Part shown: piece by piece, positions 40,301 through 48,189 of the stretch
Layout: every line of letters begins with the position of its first letter
Numbering within the stretch: the stretch's first letter is position 1
Position numbers and translations under genes: made by a program
Assembly: GCA_030386875.1 (NCBI GenBank)
Contig: CM059575.1
Location: forward strand, 53,722,859-53,786,858
Direction: 5' to 3'
Source of the DNA: Morinoia aosen
Lineage: Eukaryota; Arthropoda; Malacostraca; Amphipoda; Talitridae
Length of the DNA: 64,000 nt
The notes under the pieces: model-generated
Told to the model about the DNA's origin: nothing
The model's input: the letters and a program-made list of their open reading frames with translations, nothing else
The model's database searches: none

Positions 40301-43300
40301 CTTTCTTACCATTCAAGACGTATTAACTCATCGAGTTTTGATGCTAGAACAAAACCAAAGACAGTTTTAGAATCCTTGGAACATTTCTAACAAACTCAGA
40401 ACAGCTTTTTTTTTAAATTCGAATTTTTCGAAAAAATATATAGCTCTAAACCCTAAAAATTGTTCATTTCAGAAATTTCAAAAAAAATTTAAAAAATTGA
40501 AAAAAATTTGAATTTGAAAAAAGCCCTACTGAATTTGTTAGAAATGTTTCAAGGATTCTAAAACTGTCTTTGATTTTGTTCTAGCATCAAAACTCAATGA
40601 GTTAATACGTCTTGAAATATACATAAAATATACCAAAAAACTCATTTTTCGTTCAAAAAAAAAAATAAGGCCTAAATCGAAAAAATGACAAGAGTAAAAA
40701 AGGTTTACTTTCACATAAGACAAATACTGGCCAATTTTCAAACGAATCGGACGAAAAAAGTTATCCAACTGGGATGATCTCCTTAACCTGAATTTTGACT
40801 ACAACAATTGGAACATCTAGCAAACTGGTTTTAAAACCAATATTACATGCACTCAACAAGCACTACTTAATACGTTAACTGCCACGAGCGCCACCGGTGA
40901 TACATGGAGGGAATTTTCATTGCTGTAGACCAACCTATAGTCACAAACTAAATTTTTTATCAATAATCAAAGGTAAATGGAGGCCTGATCCACATCATGT
41001 TTGCTATTTTCAAAATTGCTTACTACAATTGAATTTAAAGTTTAACTGAATATTGAACTTTTGTTTCACCCATGGCAGATGAGTTAATACAACATTTCTT
41101 GAACACTAATTTATTATAAATATACTTTCTTAGCACCATAATATACTGCTCATTAATAACATCCAAATTCAATCAATTTGTAATAACCCTTATTACTTCA
41201 AATAAATGAAAAATTGATGCATTCCTACAATAGAATTTACAATTCAATTTCAATTAAGCATCAACATTTCAAATTAGAACATACTGTATATATACTTTTA
41301 AAAAAGACAAGATTAAGCTTGAGTTGATATTTCAAAATAAAGCAGCATTTTAAAATAAAATAACCATGAAAAAGCAGCCATTTAGTATAGTAAATCATCA
41401 AACTTGGACTCACTTGTGGCGTTCTTCAAAGAGGGAGAAGAGAGCAGTGAGAAGCTTTTCATCATGGGTGCCACACGCAGCTAGTAGCTGCTGGGTCTGT
41501 TCTTCACTGAGGCCAGCCGCACTTTCTCCAGGTGGAGGCAGGACAGACGGTGGCTGAGTGTTATAATTTGCAAATTAATGCATTGAAATATGAATTTAAA
41601 AACTCAAGTAGCTGAACAATGGTATGTATGTTCACTTATTTCAAAATTAACTGAGTCCCGGCTTACCACACAATAAATGTCATTTATCAACCCCCAATAA
41701 AGTACATCTTTCTCAAATGAGAAAGAAGTACAAGATGTACCATGCATCATAGCATGAATAGAAATAAATTTAGAACATCTGTTACTTACTGCTAACAAAA
41801 ATAATGCTAAGAGAGCCTGTCATTTACAGAATAAAATAGGCATAATAGTCACAATATTGAAAATAAAATACTCATTTCATACATTAAAATAGCACCATAT
41901 AAATTACAGAAATTTCCCTGAGTTAACACATACTACCAAGAACTTTTACACATACCATACTCCTGGAATAAAATCGTTCATAAGATATCCCTTAAGGGGA
42001 GCTAATACCCTGGACTTGATTTAAGTAATTTTACCAATTTCACTGTTCACATTTCTATTGCCTCTAGAGGAACGAAAATGCATACAGATATGTAAAATTG
42101 AATTCTGAACACATTTGCTTCTATAAATTTTTTCCAATTTTGCAATAGAAAAAAGTTGTTGCGCGAATATAAAAAAATATATATATACGCCAAACATTTT
42201 TCACCCTACAATTGTTAACATAGAAGCGTGATTTTGATCTCATTTGGCGCGGAAAGACTGTGGAAACAGCGTAACAAAGGATATTTTCGAATTTCGAATT
42301 AGAAAAAAATTTATGATTACATTTGTCTTAAAATTTATGGTTCCCCAGAAAAATCCTCAAAGTTTCAGTTTTAGCATTTCTATTGCAACTAGGTAAACGA
42401 AATGAATACCGATATATGAAGATGAATTATAAACACATTTGCTTCTATAAAATTTTTTAATTGTGCGAACATATATACCTATAAATTTGGCAAAACCCTA
42501 CCATTTCTACATTTTTCAATATAGAAGCATAATTTTGGTTTCATTTGATGGGGTACAATGGTGGGAACAGCGTAACAAAGCAGAATTCTATTTATATTCC
42601 AAATTAGATATTTATTGTGAAAAAACTAGGATTCTTTTAGGGAAAAAATTTTCTTGGACATTTATACCCATAAATTTTTTTCTAATTCGAAATTATCCTT
42701 CGTTACACTGTTTCCACAGTCTTTCCGCGTTGAATGAGACCCAAATCACGCTTCTACGTTGATAATTGTAGTGTGAAAAATGTTTTGCATGAATATATAT
42801 TTTTTATATGTTTGTGCAATAACTTTTCTTCTATTGCAAAATTCAAAAAATTATATATTAGCAAATGTGTTCAGAATTAAATTTTACATATCTGTATGCA
42901 TTTTGGTTTCTCTAAAGGCAATAGAAATGTGAAGAGGGAAATTTGAAAATCATGTAAATTAATTAGAGTCCAGGGTAGTAGCTCCCCTTAACCCATTACC
43001 CCTAGCGTCCCATTAATGGGACTCTCAAAACATCACCATTTTTCAATGGTTACTTGAAATTAAAACGTTTTGCTAGTCTGGTAGTCTTTATTCATATCTC
43101 TTTATTCCATAATAACCATTGATTGGCAAATTTTCAACAAAATTTATAATTTATGACAAAAAATATATAATTTATGAAACATTTGAATTATGTTTCACTT
43201 CTTTCCCAGATATTCTATAGTCATATTTTCTCAAGACAAATACTTGAAAATTTTCCTTATTAGGTGAAATCTGTGTATTAGGATCAGAACTATTTAGGAG

Positions 43301-46300
43301 ACTGATAAATGTTCTTTAGTCATAATAATATTTATTAAGTAAAGAAATTCTTGTGTATAATTTCTGTTATTTATGAACACCCAGCTAACATATTCTGCCA
43401 GCGTCCCATAAATAGCACGGTAATTTTTAGCTAATATAAATTTTTGTAGAACTCTAAAATTTTGAAAATCTCTTAAAGGGTCCAAAGACCCTATTTTCAT
43501 TTATAAAATTTACATCTAAAAGTTTCCCTTAATTCGGTGGCTAATGGGTTAATGCCAAAGTATGTGAAGGAATGTCCAGTAACATAGCTTCACATGGCAA
43601 TAAACTGTATTATTGATATTGAGACATTGTTCCAGCAGGCAATCAGCAATATACAGTAGTAGATGTGGCCCAAAATATAGGCCTTATATTTTTCTGCTAA
43701 TAATTAAACATTATTTTGAAGAATTTGTTTGAGCTGCTTGTTACTTTGTTAGTTTTGTGCAAATGTAAGTAGTACTTTGAATGATTTTTATTTCTTGAAG
43801 GATTCAAAATGAAAGTTGGTTAAAAATATACCCTTTAGATATTCAATTGGAATTCTTCATTTCCCATTTTATATGTATAAATTTTAAATGATAGCATGTT
43901 TTCCTAATGCAGTAGTTTCCTTATATTATTTTCCATTAACATGATCCTGCACTAAATATGTTTGATGTTCATTTTAAGATGAGGGAGCATTTTTCACTTA
44001 CTAGTCAATGTCACCTCAGACTTTGTGGGTACGTGTTTGTGTAACTCTATTACTCAGTTTTGGTTTTCCAGAACTTTATTTTTTTCAGCTATAGACAAGG
44101 ATTTCTTATGTTGAGCCTAATTTCTCCAGCAATAGGTTCTTTGAAAAACTTTTGTTGCAGGATTGATTTGTTCTACTTTTTCATTTTTCCTAATACCACT
44201 AGACTGTTTTGTAACACATTTCATTAAATAAAGTTAAATAATTTAGATTTTGTTTACTCAGCACCTGATTTGAGTATTACTTTCACTCATATTTATTTTA
44301 TAAAAATTTTCTGTTTTCTTACAAAGTCTTTTCTTACTCGTATTTCATTTTTGGTTGATATATTTAGTCTCTTCAGCATGAATAAACCTCAAGTTTGACA
44401 TTCTAGCCTTCCATTTTGGGTTATAGGTCAATTTCTAAAGCAAATCTAAAAAGACTTATGGTTTTTTTTCTCACTTTCACATTCATTTCTTTTTTGTTTT
44501 TGAAGGTATTTATTTGTTTGGCTTCTTGCTTGTTTTTTTTCAATTGGTTTCAAAATTTTCTCTTGTTTCAATTGTCTAGACTAGATTGAATATGTTACTG
44601 TTAAACTCCCCAACCACAAGGTGTCTCCGAATGAAGGAGGAGGAAGGCACCACTCAATATGAAGCTAAGAGAATGGCAAAAGTATGCAGCACAATGTGTG
44701 TTCCCACACAAGATACCCTGTGCATCAGAACACCAAGTTGGGAGAGAAGTTCATAAAACTTGAGGAAAATTGAAGTGCTGATTAAAAAGAACATTAGTGA
44801 ACCAGAAAAAGACAATCCATAACAAAGTGAAAACATTTTATTTCAATAATTTAAGGCCTACCCAACCTTTAGCTGGAGACCTTTCATCTTTCTCTGGAAG
44901 AGTTAATTCTTTTATACATCAGGTACCTCACTGATATAATTATATCTTTCTGATGAAATCAACTTCAGTATCATATTGAACAAACTGATGATTTTGTCTA
45001 ACTATTAAGTAAGGAGAAATTTACTATGTTAATGGTCCAACTTATAAAGTTTATAAACTTTTCTTATTTTTTAGTTTATTATTTTGAAAAAAAAATTGTC
45101 TTTTTGCATAATTATTAACTTGACAAAAAATGAAAACAACTGAGTTCAAAACTAAAAATTACTCACGGAAACCACTTGAACCAACCAGGCATGGGAGGTC
45201 AAGCCTCTCCAAAATTTCACAAATATTGGAAAAGCAAAGTCCTCTAAATTAAAGCATTCTGAATAAATTGTAAATATCTATCATAGATATAACAAGTCTT
45301 TCAAACATTTCAGTAGCAAAAATACGTTACTATAACATTCAAAGAGTTTCAATTTATGGGCACAGTTTGGGTCAATTTCCGGATAATGGTAGGTTTTCGT
45401 TTGATAAACTCATCTAATGCAAATTTTTTTTTGTGCATCCAATTACATAATTGGCCTACAAGTGCATGCATTGATTCGTCTCCTGGACAGAGTAGAAGAT
45501 GCGCACTAGTGTGACCTTGAGGTGCGCCAATGGATGGGTGATCTCTTTCTTCCCCCCCCCTTGTTACAAGTCAGTTATATGTGTTCCTCTATGGATATAG
45601 CAAGAGAGTTCATCTCCTACAATTTTGAAGTTACAGAACTGGCATTGCTTGAAATGTTTTCATACTCAAACAAAACATTCTATCACTCAGTGATAAATTA
45701 TGATGATGTAACTGAGTGTTTGTTTTGAGTCTGGCTACTGAGTCATCAGCTAATTAGCTTGCTGTGTAAACATATCATTGCCTCCTGGAGTTTTGAAGCT
45801 TCAGGAATGGCAAATATATCAATCAAAAGGGCTCAAAAAGAGCTACAAAGCAATAGTTGATTTTAAAAAATTAGTTTGTAATCAAGAAAAAAAAATAAAA
45901 AAAAATCTGCTCTGAAACATGCATTTATTGTCTTTTGATATGGATCCTTTCCCACAGTTTTGAAGGTAGAGGAATTACTAATATATCAATCAATAGAACT
46001 CAAATAGAGCTACAAAATAAAAGAAGTTTATTTATAAAAAAAGACTCAGTTCAAAAATTATGAAAGAAAAAAAAAACAAATTTTAGAAAATGGCTGTAGT
46101 GAAAACTTGCCTTATTGAAGTTTGAAGGGACTCTTCTCCCACAATTTTGAAGGTACAGGAATGACAAGCATCAATCAATTGCGATTGAAACCATCTAGAG
46201 ATTCAGTACAAAAGTTTTTTTTAACTTCAATTCATGTTAAAAATTATAAGCACAAAATTTCAACAAAGAGAAAACAGTGTTGGGTTTTAGGAAATTTTAT

Positions 46301-47552
46301 TTTTAATTCAAAAAATTGAATCATCAAAAAACTTTTGCAATCAACCTCTAGACAAGACAATTAGTAATCTAGAACATGCTCGTATTTTGCTAGTTCTGTA
46401 ACTTCAGAATTGTCAGAGCTGAATCATTTTCCGCAACACCCATTTTTTATGTTTTTTAAAAAAAAATCATGCCTCTGATGAATTTACGAAAAAACCATAC
46501 AACTAAAAAACAATAGTCACATAATTTTACACCTGTGGTAAAAATCTCAGAAAAATCCATTAAGAACTTACTGACATTTCTTGAACCCAAACTGTGGCCT
46601 TAAAGGATGCAGATCCCAGGACTACATTTTTTGTGAATTAATTATCATCTAATAATAATTTTGTCTTTAAATTTAATATGAACACCAATTTCAACAACAT
46701 CCCATTAGGCAAAAAACAATTTGCCTCTCATAATTTGCAATTACAGATGCAAAGTATGCAAGACAAAAAAATTTCAAACATAAACTTGACCTAGTATCTC
46801 CAGATTTTAATTAATCTGGCCTATGCCTGGTTAAAAATTTGAGCAACTATAATTCTGATATCTTTTATCTTCATCAGGATGTTCATTTTATTTTATTTTA
46901 TTTGTGTCATACATACAGAGGTTGGACAGAATACAGACACATCTCATGAAATGCCTGCTTGAACATTAATGTTAATCCTAACAAAGCTTGTCGATGGTCC
47001 TGATATATTTGCTTGCTAATGCCACTTTTACTACATCACATATGTTGCAGGGATAAGTCACCATCAGAACAGTGTACTGCATAGTTGTGAATGCATTATG
47101 TCTCAGTGAACTCAAACATAGATGAAGTGATAGTGCTAGTATGGTGGACACTTCAGTTGCCAATGTAGCCAAGTGTTATACGTTGCAAGAGGCACTGTAT
47201 CAAAGATTAATACAGCTTATTAAAAAATATTCATTGTCTAATGCAGACATAAGTGAGTAGGATGATTGTGACATCAGTTATTGCAGAGGATGGTGAAAGT
47301 CACTGCTGCACTGAATGTCAGTCTCACAAAGCCAGCCAGCACCAAAACAATACAAATGACAGTAGAGATATTTGGGGCAAGCTGTGATTCCAAAACCACT
47401 TCTCAGTGATGCCATTTGTGAACTAATATGACAAAGTATTAAACAAAACTGACCTGCAAGTGGACAACTGCTCCAGCAGCTTCAGAGCTAGATGGACAGA
47501 CCTCACTGCACTCCAGCAGCCAGGCCTCCAATGAGTCCAGCCAACTATCCAT
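11594..47552 (-). CDS. HYCC1/FAM126A: Hyccin (FAM126/HYCC family), whole gene of ten coding exons
   Basis: Hyccin is a cytosolic scaffold that, with TTC7 and EFR3, stabilises PI4KIIIalpha and targets it to the plasma membrane for PI4P synthesis (family knowledge). Recognition rests on several blocks in order. LRLFALQFTPTLIYLDL matches the family's helix ending in LQFLPELIW. SVELVLLALYNCEVLNETG and RQSIYHEPASLGP match its LLLGVYNLEIVD and SVYHEPSS regions. TSLHRCVLLQLCKYTSR and NASFRTKKLP follow. Exons are 47454-47552, 41414-41553, 34696-34840, 31405-31530, 29815-29974, 25685-25907, 22033-22221, 18382-18527, 16132-16239 and 11594-13335. They sum to 3078 nt with consistent phases and encode 1025 residues, about twice the vertebrate length. 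The excess lies in the tail and in Pro/Gly/Ser linkers. The chosen ATG opens MDSWLDSLEAWL, like the usual EEWLSEF start. Introns are transposon-rich. No promoter was identified. Confidence 0.9.
13336..16131. other. Hyccin intron 9
   Basis: No repeat family seen elsewhere in the window is evident here. A moderately GC-rich open segment at 15757-15975 ends in a good minus-strand donor, but its phase does not fit this phase 1-1 intron, so I do not call an exon. Confidence 0.6.
16132..16239 (-). CDS. HYCC1/FAM126A: Hyccin exon 9
   Basis: 108 nt, residues 410-446, phase 1 to phase 1. It reads a Pro-rich linker (VSVPPPPSTPLAKT) and then NASFRTKKLP, which aligns with the conserved segment after the hyccin helical domain (vertebrate NAVTSMSIRGHRWKR region). 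The acceptor is TTCGGCAG and the donor is CAG/GTACTG. Confidence 0.88.
16362..16870. mobile_element. Inverted pair of SINE-like elements (copy 4)
   Basis: 16362-16617 is a diverged copy in the same orientation as the one at 5540. From about 16700 to 16870 the sequence is its reverse complement; compare TTTTTTCGGTTCATCACCG with the CGGTGAACCGAAAAAA-type segment of other copies. They are joined by a centre rich in AATTCCC and GAGGGGA runs. The pair could fold into a long hairpin if transcribed within the hyccin intron. Confidence 0.65.
17145..18134. mobile_element. TTAA element family A, copy 1, left end altered
   Basis: This shares with copies at 39.4, 50.4, 54.4 and 55.5 kb the opening GGGGACCAAAATC and the module around TTCTAAAACTGTCTTTGGTT and TTCTAGCAT. 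The module is present forward near 17230 and 17880 and inverted near 17660-17745. The right end reads GTGACCCCC followed by TTAA at about 18131. The expected TTAA left terminus is not intact. There is no coding capacity. Confidence 0.6.
18382..18527 (-). CDS. HYCC1/FAM126A: Hyccin exon 8
   Basis: 146 nt, residues 361-410, phase 2 in and phase 1 out. It encodes AIQAIEDIQLRCEADLLPDL, matching the family helix seen as ALDDIIYRAQLELYPEPLL in vertebrates. The acceptor is ATTGCAG/GTCTTC; a nearer CTTCAG acceptor would not fit the incoming phase. The donor is AACG/GTACGA. Confidence 0.88.
19739..19879 (-). CDS. HYCC1/FAM126A: Candidate cassette exon of hyccin (141 nt)
   Basis: A GC-rich island in the intron between exons 7 and 8. 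The acceptor is GGTGCAG/GCACAAG and the donor is ATCAAG/GTGATT. The segment between is open in phase 2 to phase 2, exactly the phase of the surrounding intron, so inclusion adds 47 residues without a frame change. The insert reads HKLGDHTLAPEPATNGDAPP and then a basic, His-rich run (HHPHHHRHHKRS). It would fall in a surface loop between two conserved helices. Splice sites, frame and composition are seen directly; use in mRNA is inferred. Confidence 0.55.
19894..19924. repeat. (CAG)n microsatellite
   Basis: About ten GCA/CAG triplets just upstream, on the minus strand, of the candidate cassette exon's acceptor. On the minus strand this reads (CTG)n. It is part of the pyrimidine-containing sequence before the splice acceptor, so length variation could affect splicing (inference). 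Confidence 0.85.
22033..22221 (-). CDS. HYCC1/FAM126A: Hyccin exon 7
   Basis: 189 nt, residues 298-361, phase 2 to phase 2. It joins exon 6 as LCKYTSR-IVTHGLPRCGSH, matching the family's CSRICVCGYPRQH, and ends with RLSLSSDLLLQLVLAAYAAV, matching the helix MVQMLTGIYFAFYNG. A Gly/Ser-rich loop (SSIGGGGGGAPNGG) lies between. The donor is GCTGT/GTGAGT. Confidence 0.9.
22266..22665 (-). mobile_element. SINE-like element, copy 5
   Basis: A diverged copy starting with CATAAGTTAGTTTTGGTCTCCC on the plus strand and ending near TTCCTTCTGGGAG. A small insertion near 22515-22575 resembles sequence at 19440-19490 (shared TTGAGTAGC and the preceding bases). I found no convincing target duplication. Confidence 0.6.
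23690..25590 (-). pseudogene. Decayed LINE retrotransposon with reverse transcriptase remnants
   Basis: Minus-strand fragments match non-LTR reverse transcriptases. Near 25370 comes EKMKDWKAPRMYG, resembling the conserved KAPGxDG motif. Near 25060-25180 comes GRILVNRIR followed by EKCGFRQGRECGSQ, like the ERV and QCGFRKGR motifs. Near 23950-24100 comes WMDKVQGNVEQKGLSVEKA and then a DRxxEWR segment, typical of the carboxy-terminal end of such proteins. Frameshifts and stops break it throughout, so it is dead. It lies in the intron between hyccin exons 6 and 7, on the same strand. The clade is not assigned. Confidence 0.8.
25685..25907 (-). CDS. HYCC1/FAM126A: Hyccin exon 6
   Basis: 223 nt, residues 224-298, phase 1 in and phase 2 out. 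It starts with a Ser/Gly/Asn linker (EGSMSSNSNSSGGGAGSN), then TAATRSAVLASVMASFNATI and TSLHRCVLLQLCKYTSR, which align with the vertebrate [20 protein letters not shown] and VSLQSLCQICSR segments. The acceptor is GGCGCAG and the donor is TCCAG/GTGCTC, a weak donor confirmed by the frame of exon 7. Confidence 0.9.
27139..27389. repeat. Foldback of about 100-bp arms with Penelope-type hairpin
   Basis: Arms 27139-27236 and 27288-27389 are reverse complements separated by about 50 bp. Each arm contains CTGAGGATGGAGCT followed by CTCCGAAAGG or CTTCGAAAGG, a stem-loop similar to those at 48009-48036 and 52230-52256. This may be an inverted pair of Penelope-like terminal segments (inference). Confidence 0.6.
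27818..28094 (-). mobile_element. SINE-like element, copy 6, inserted in the array
   Basis: Same family as the copy at 5540. The flanking near-direct repeats TGTTTTTTTTACA (27805-27817) and TGTTTTTTTACA (28095-28106) are the target duplication. The right edge includes the GATACAATAATTGTATC hairpin and CCCCCTGAGGGG, as in copy 2. It inserted into the inverted array close to the point where repeat orientation flips. Confidence 0.8.
28719..29024. repeat. Foldback with arms of about 145 bp
   Basis: Arms 28719-28870 and 28884-29024 are near-perfect reverse complements with a loop of about 15 bp. The left arm carries a short internal duplication (ACCACAGAACTT) that the right arm lacks. The sequence is higher in complexity than the surrounding array. 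Confidence 0.75.
29470..29486. repeat. (AC)n microsatellite
   Basis: Eight uninterrupted AC dinucleotides in a hyccin intron. Confidence 0.85.
29815..29974 (-). CDS. HYCC1/FAM126A: Hyccin exon 5
   Basis: 160 nt, residues 171-224, phase 0 in and phase 1 out. It begins PASLGPASFSTDSLVRYEHS directly after exon 4's SIYHE, matching the vertebrate [20 protein letters not shown]. A Pro/Val-rich linker follows (LPPLPAVTLPVPCPVS). The acceptor is ATACAG and the donor is CAGAG/GTGTGT. Confidence 0.9.
30298..30390. repeat. Short tandem repeat, unit about 30 bp
   Basis: Three to four imperfect copies of a unit built on GGTAGATAAGGATAAAAAA, in a purine-rich stretch of the hyccin intron. Confidence 0.7.
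31405..31530 (-). CDS. HYCC1/FAM126A: Hyccin exon 4
   Basis: 126 nt, residues 129-170, phase 0 on both sides. It encodes SSVELVLLALYNCEVLNETG then LPSYRLPTLARQSIYHE. The match to the vertebrate IEALLLGVYNLEIVDKQG and FTIPSLSKPSVYHE is the clearest single hit identifying the gene. The acceptor is CATGCAG and the donor is GAG/GTGAGG. Confidence 0.93.
31531..33989. other. Hyccin intron 3, proximal part
   Basis: Low-complexity AT-rich sequence, including an (AATTT)-like palindromic run at 31745-31785. No exon-like island and no repeat shared with the rest of the window was seen. Confidence 0.55.
33994..34261. mobile_element. Small TTAA element with inverted ends
   Basis: TTAA at 33990-33993 precedes CACGTTCACTGCG. 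The right end ACGCAGTGGATGTG is followed by TTGA at 34262, a decayed TTAA. The ends are inverted repeats of about 14 bp with two mismatches. It is 268 bp long and non-coding. A piggyBac-type MITE is the simplest reading. Confidence 0.55.
34696..34840 (-). CDS. HYCC1/FAM126A: Hyccin exon 3
   Basis: 145 nt, residues 80-128, phase 2 in and phase 0 out. It encodes HPDQVEQALRQLFVLARCRV then AKLRLFALQFTPTLIYLDL, aligning without gaps to the vertebrate SELLEPVCHQLFEFYRSG and QFTLQFLPELIWCYL. The acceptor GTAAACAG/GCACCC was chosen over a nearer TTGTAG/GATCTT because only the former keeps frame with exon 2. The donor is AATAAG/GTGGGT. Confidence 0.88.
35296..35454. mobile_element. SINE-like element, copy 8, remnant hosting the minisatellite
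   Basis: TTAAAGACTCCCTAGATCC, GGGGAATCTATG and ACACATAAGATAACCTG followed by CACCAAAACAAGTTAAG follow the order seen in the copy at 44592. The 27-bp array begins where that copy continues into a purine-rich stretch. Confidence 0.55.
35455..37690. repeat. 27-bp polypurine minisatellite, about 80 units
   Basis: From 35455 to about 37205 the unit is GGGGGCAGAGGGACGGG followed by AAAGAAAGAT, roughly 60-65 copies with few substitutions and occasional one-base indels. From 37206 to 37690 a related unit (GGGTCGAAGAAGACCGACGG plus GGGTAGA) takes over. One strand is almost pure purine, which can favour triplex or G-rich structures. The unit is a multiple of three with no stops, so several frames stay open on both strands for up to 773 codons. 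None is a gene. It lies in hyccin intron 2. Confidence 0.93.
38707..38784 (-). CDS. HYCC1/FAM126A: Candidate cassette exon of hyccin (78 nt)
   Basis: A GC-rich island within the AT-rich intron between exons 2 and 3. The acceptor is CTCTGCAG/CCCTC and the donor is CTTCAA/GTAAAC. It is open in phase 2 to phase 2, matching that intron, and would insert 26 residues (core TSWGRPKLGTRATGRSHATY). The insertion point falls where the hyccin alignment is otherwise gapless, so the insert would be optional or lineage-specific. Another frame is also open, and the plus strand shows a donor-like GAG/GTGAGT nearby. This is weaker than the 19.8 kb candidate. Confidence 0.35.
39449..40782. mobile_element. TTAA element family A, copy 2 (1334 bp)
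   Basis: TTAA at 39445-39448 and 40783-40786 flanks perfect 14-bp inverted ends GGAGATCATCCCAG. Inside are a 14-C run near 39570, the phrase GGGGACCAAAATC, and four copies of a module of about 75 bp (TTTGTTAGAAATGTT ... TTCTAAAACTGTCTTTGGTT ... TTCTAGCAT), three forward and one inverted near 40320-40405. There is no open frame of note. It needs a transposase from elsewhere. Confidence 0.85.
41414..41553 (-). CDS. HYCC1/FAM126A: Hyccin exon 2
   Basis: 140 nt, residues 34-80, phase 0 in and phase 2 out. It encodes a Pro-rich start (PPSVLPPPGESAAG), then TQQLLAACGTHDEKLLTALF and SLFEERH, corresponding to the vertebrate KDKSSLVSSLYKVIQEPQ helix. The acceptor is ACACTCAG and the donor is CACAA/GTGAGT. 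Confidence 0.87.
41996..42987. mobile_element. TTAA element family B, copy 1 (992 bp)
   Basis: TTAA at 41992-41995 and 42988-42991. The ends are inverted repeats of about 20 bp (GGGGAGCTAATACCCTGGAC against GTCCAGGGTAGTAGCTCCCC). The interior is itself partly palindromic: GCGTAACAAAG-type and CTTTCCGCG-type segments recur in both orientations. It is non-coding. Confidence 0.85.
42992..43548. mobile_element. TTAA element family E (557 bp), CCC-type ends
   Basis: It starts CCCATTACCCCTAGCG immediately after the TTAA shared with family B copy 1, and ends GGTGGCTAATGGG before TTAA at 43549-43552. The inverted end is short (CCCATTA). CCC-starting ends with TTAA duplications are typical of piggyBac-type elements. 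Confidence 0.65.
43553..44591. other. Hyccin intron 1, unassigned part
   Basis: T-rich intronic sequence. I see no exon-like island and no known repeat. Confidence 0.5.
44592..44957 (-). mobile_element. SINE-like element, copy 7
   Basis: A diverged long copy. On the plus strand it opens TTACTGTTAAACTCCCC, carries GAGGAAGGCACCACTCAATA and TTAGCTGGAGACC, and ends with the extended portion seen in copies 2 and 6 (AGTTAATTC ... TCTGATG). It is the best match to the flank of the 27-bp minisatellite. Confidence 0.65.
45358..46599. mobile_element. TTAA-like element family F with internal tandem repeats
   Basis: The ends GGGCACAGTTTGGGTCAA (from 45358) and TTGAACCCAAACTGTGGCC (to 46599) are inverted repeats. 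TTAA follows on the right and TTTA precedes on the left. Inside, a unit of about 165-185 bp containing TTTTGAAGGTACAGGAATG and ATATATCAATCAA recurs about four times between 45605 and 46240, with an inverted trace near 46400. Confidence 0.6.
47454..47552 (-). CDS. HYCC1/FAM126A: Hyccin exon 1 (first coding exon)
   Basis: 99 nt, residues 1-33, ending in phase 0. It encodes MDSWLDSLEAWLLECSEV, which parallels the family's amino-terminal VEEWLSEF segment. No earlier in-frame ATG with similarity was seen. The donor is TTGCAG/GTCAGT. The 5' UTR and promoter were not located; a noncoding first exon could lie further upstream. Confidence 0.8.
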
Positions 47553-48008
47553 GGCTCAAAGCATTATGGCTCCCAACTACACAAATGTTCAAGAAACTCG
47601 ATCATTCATCTGAAATCGATACAGAAACTAAAATTATAATGCCAAAATAAATTAATTTTGACAAAACTTTATGGAGAACAATTCATAGACAATTATCTTT
47701 CTGCAGGCATCTATAAATGCTTAAATCTATCAGTTTCACTCACATTTTTATTAAATTTTAACAAACCCACTCAAATGAAACCAAGAATCACAAAATTACG
47801 TACAAATTTTAGTTTCAGCTTATAGAGATAAAATACAACTTGAGCTTGGGTTTTGAATACATTTCAAATCACAGAATGGTGTAAAGCCAATATAACTCAA
47901 GTGATGCCTGAAATATTTCTTCCCTAAAATGAAAAGCAAGGCAAAAATCGCTGTACGAATTTCCATTTTATTATTACAAATAGTAAAGTCTAAATGAATA
48001 AAATTGAA

Positions 48009-48036
48009 CGTTTTGAACTAAACAGTTCATCTTCAG
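48009..48036 (-). other. Hairpin resembling a decayed hammerhead core
   Basis: On the minus strand: CTGAAGA, then the stem GAAC/GTTC, then AAAACG. It sits downstream of the Penelope-like open frame. Hammerhead ribozymes (CTGATGA, stem II, GAAAC) are known in Penelope-like elements. Here the core has substitutions, so activity is unlikely. Confidence 0.4.
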
Positions 48037-48189
48037 CAAGGAAAAGAATTCTGCAACAAAACAAAAACTAAAATGAGTAAATTGAAACTACATTATGCAA
48101 AAGAATATTACCACATATACAGAAAAATAGTCGTAGATCTAAAACTAAAATATAAAACAAAACAAAAATTAAATAACCTAAACTAATGA

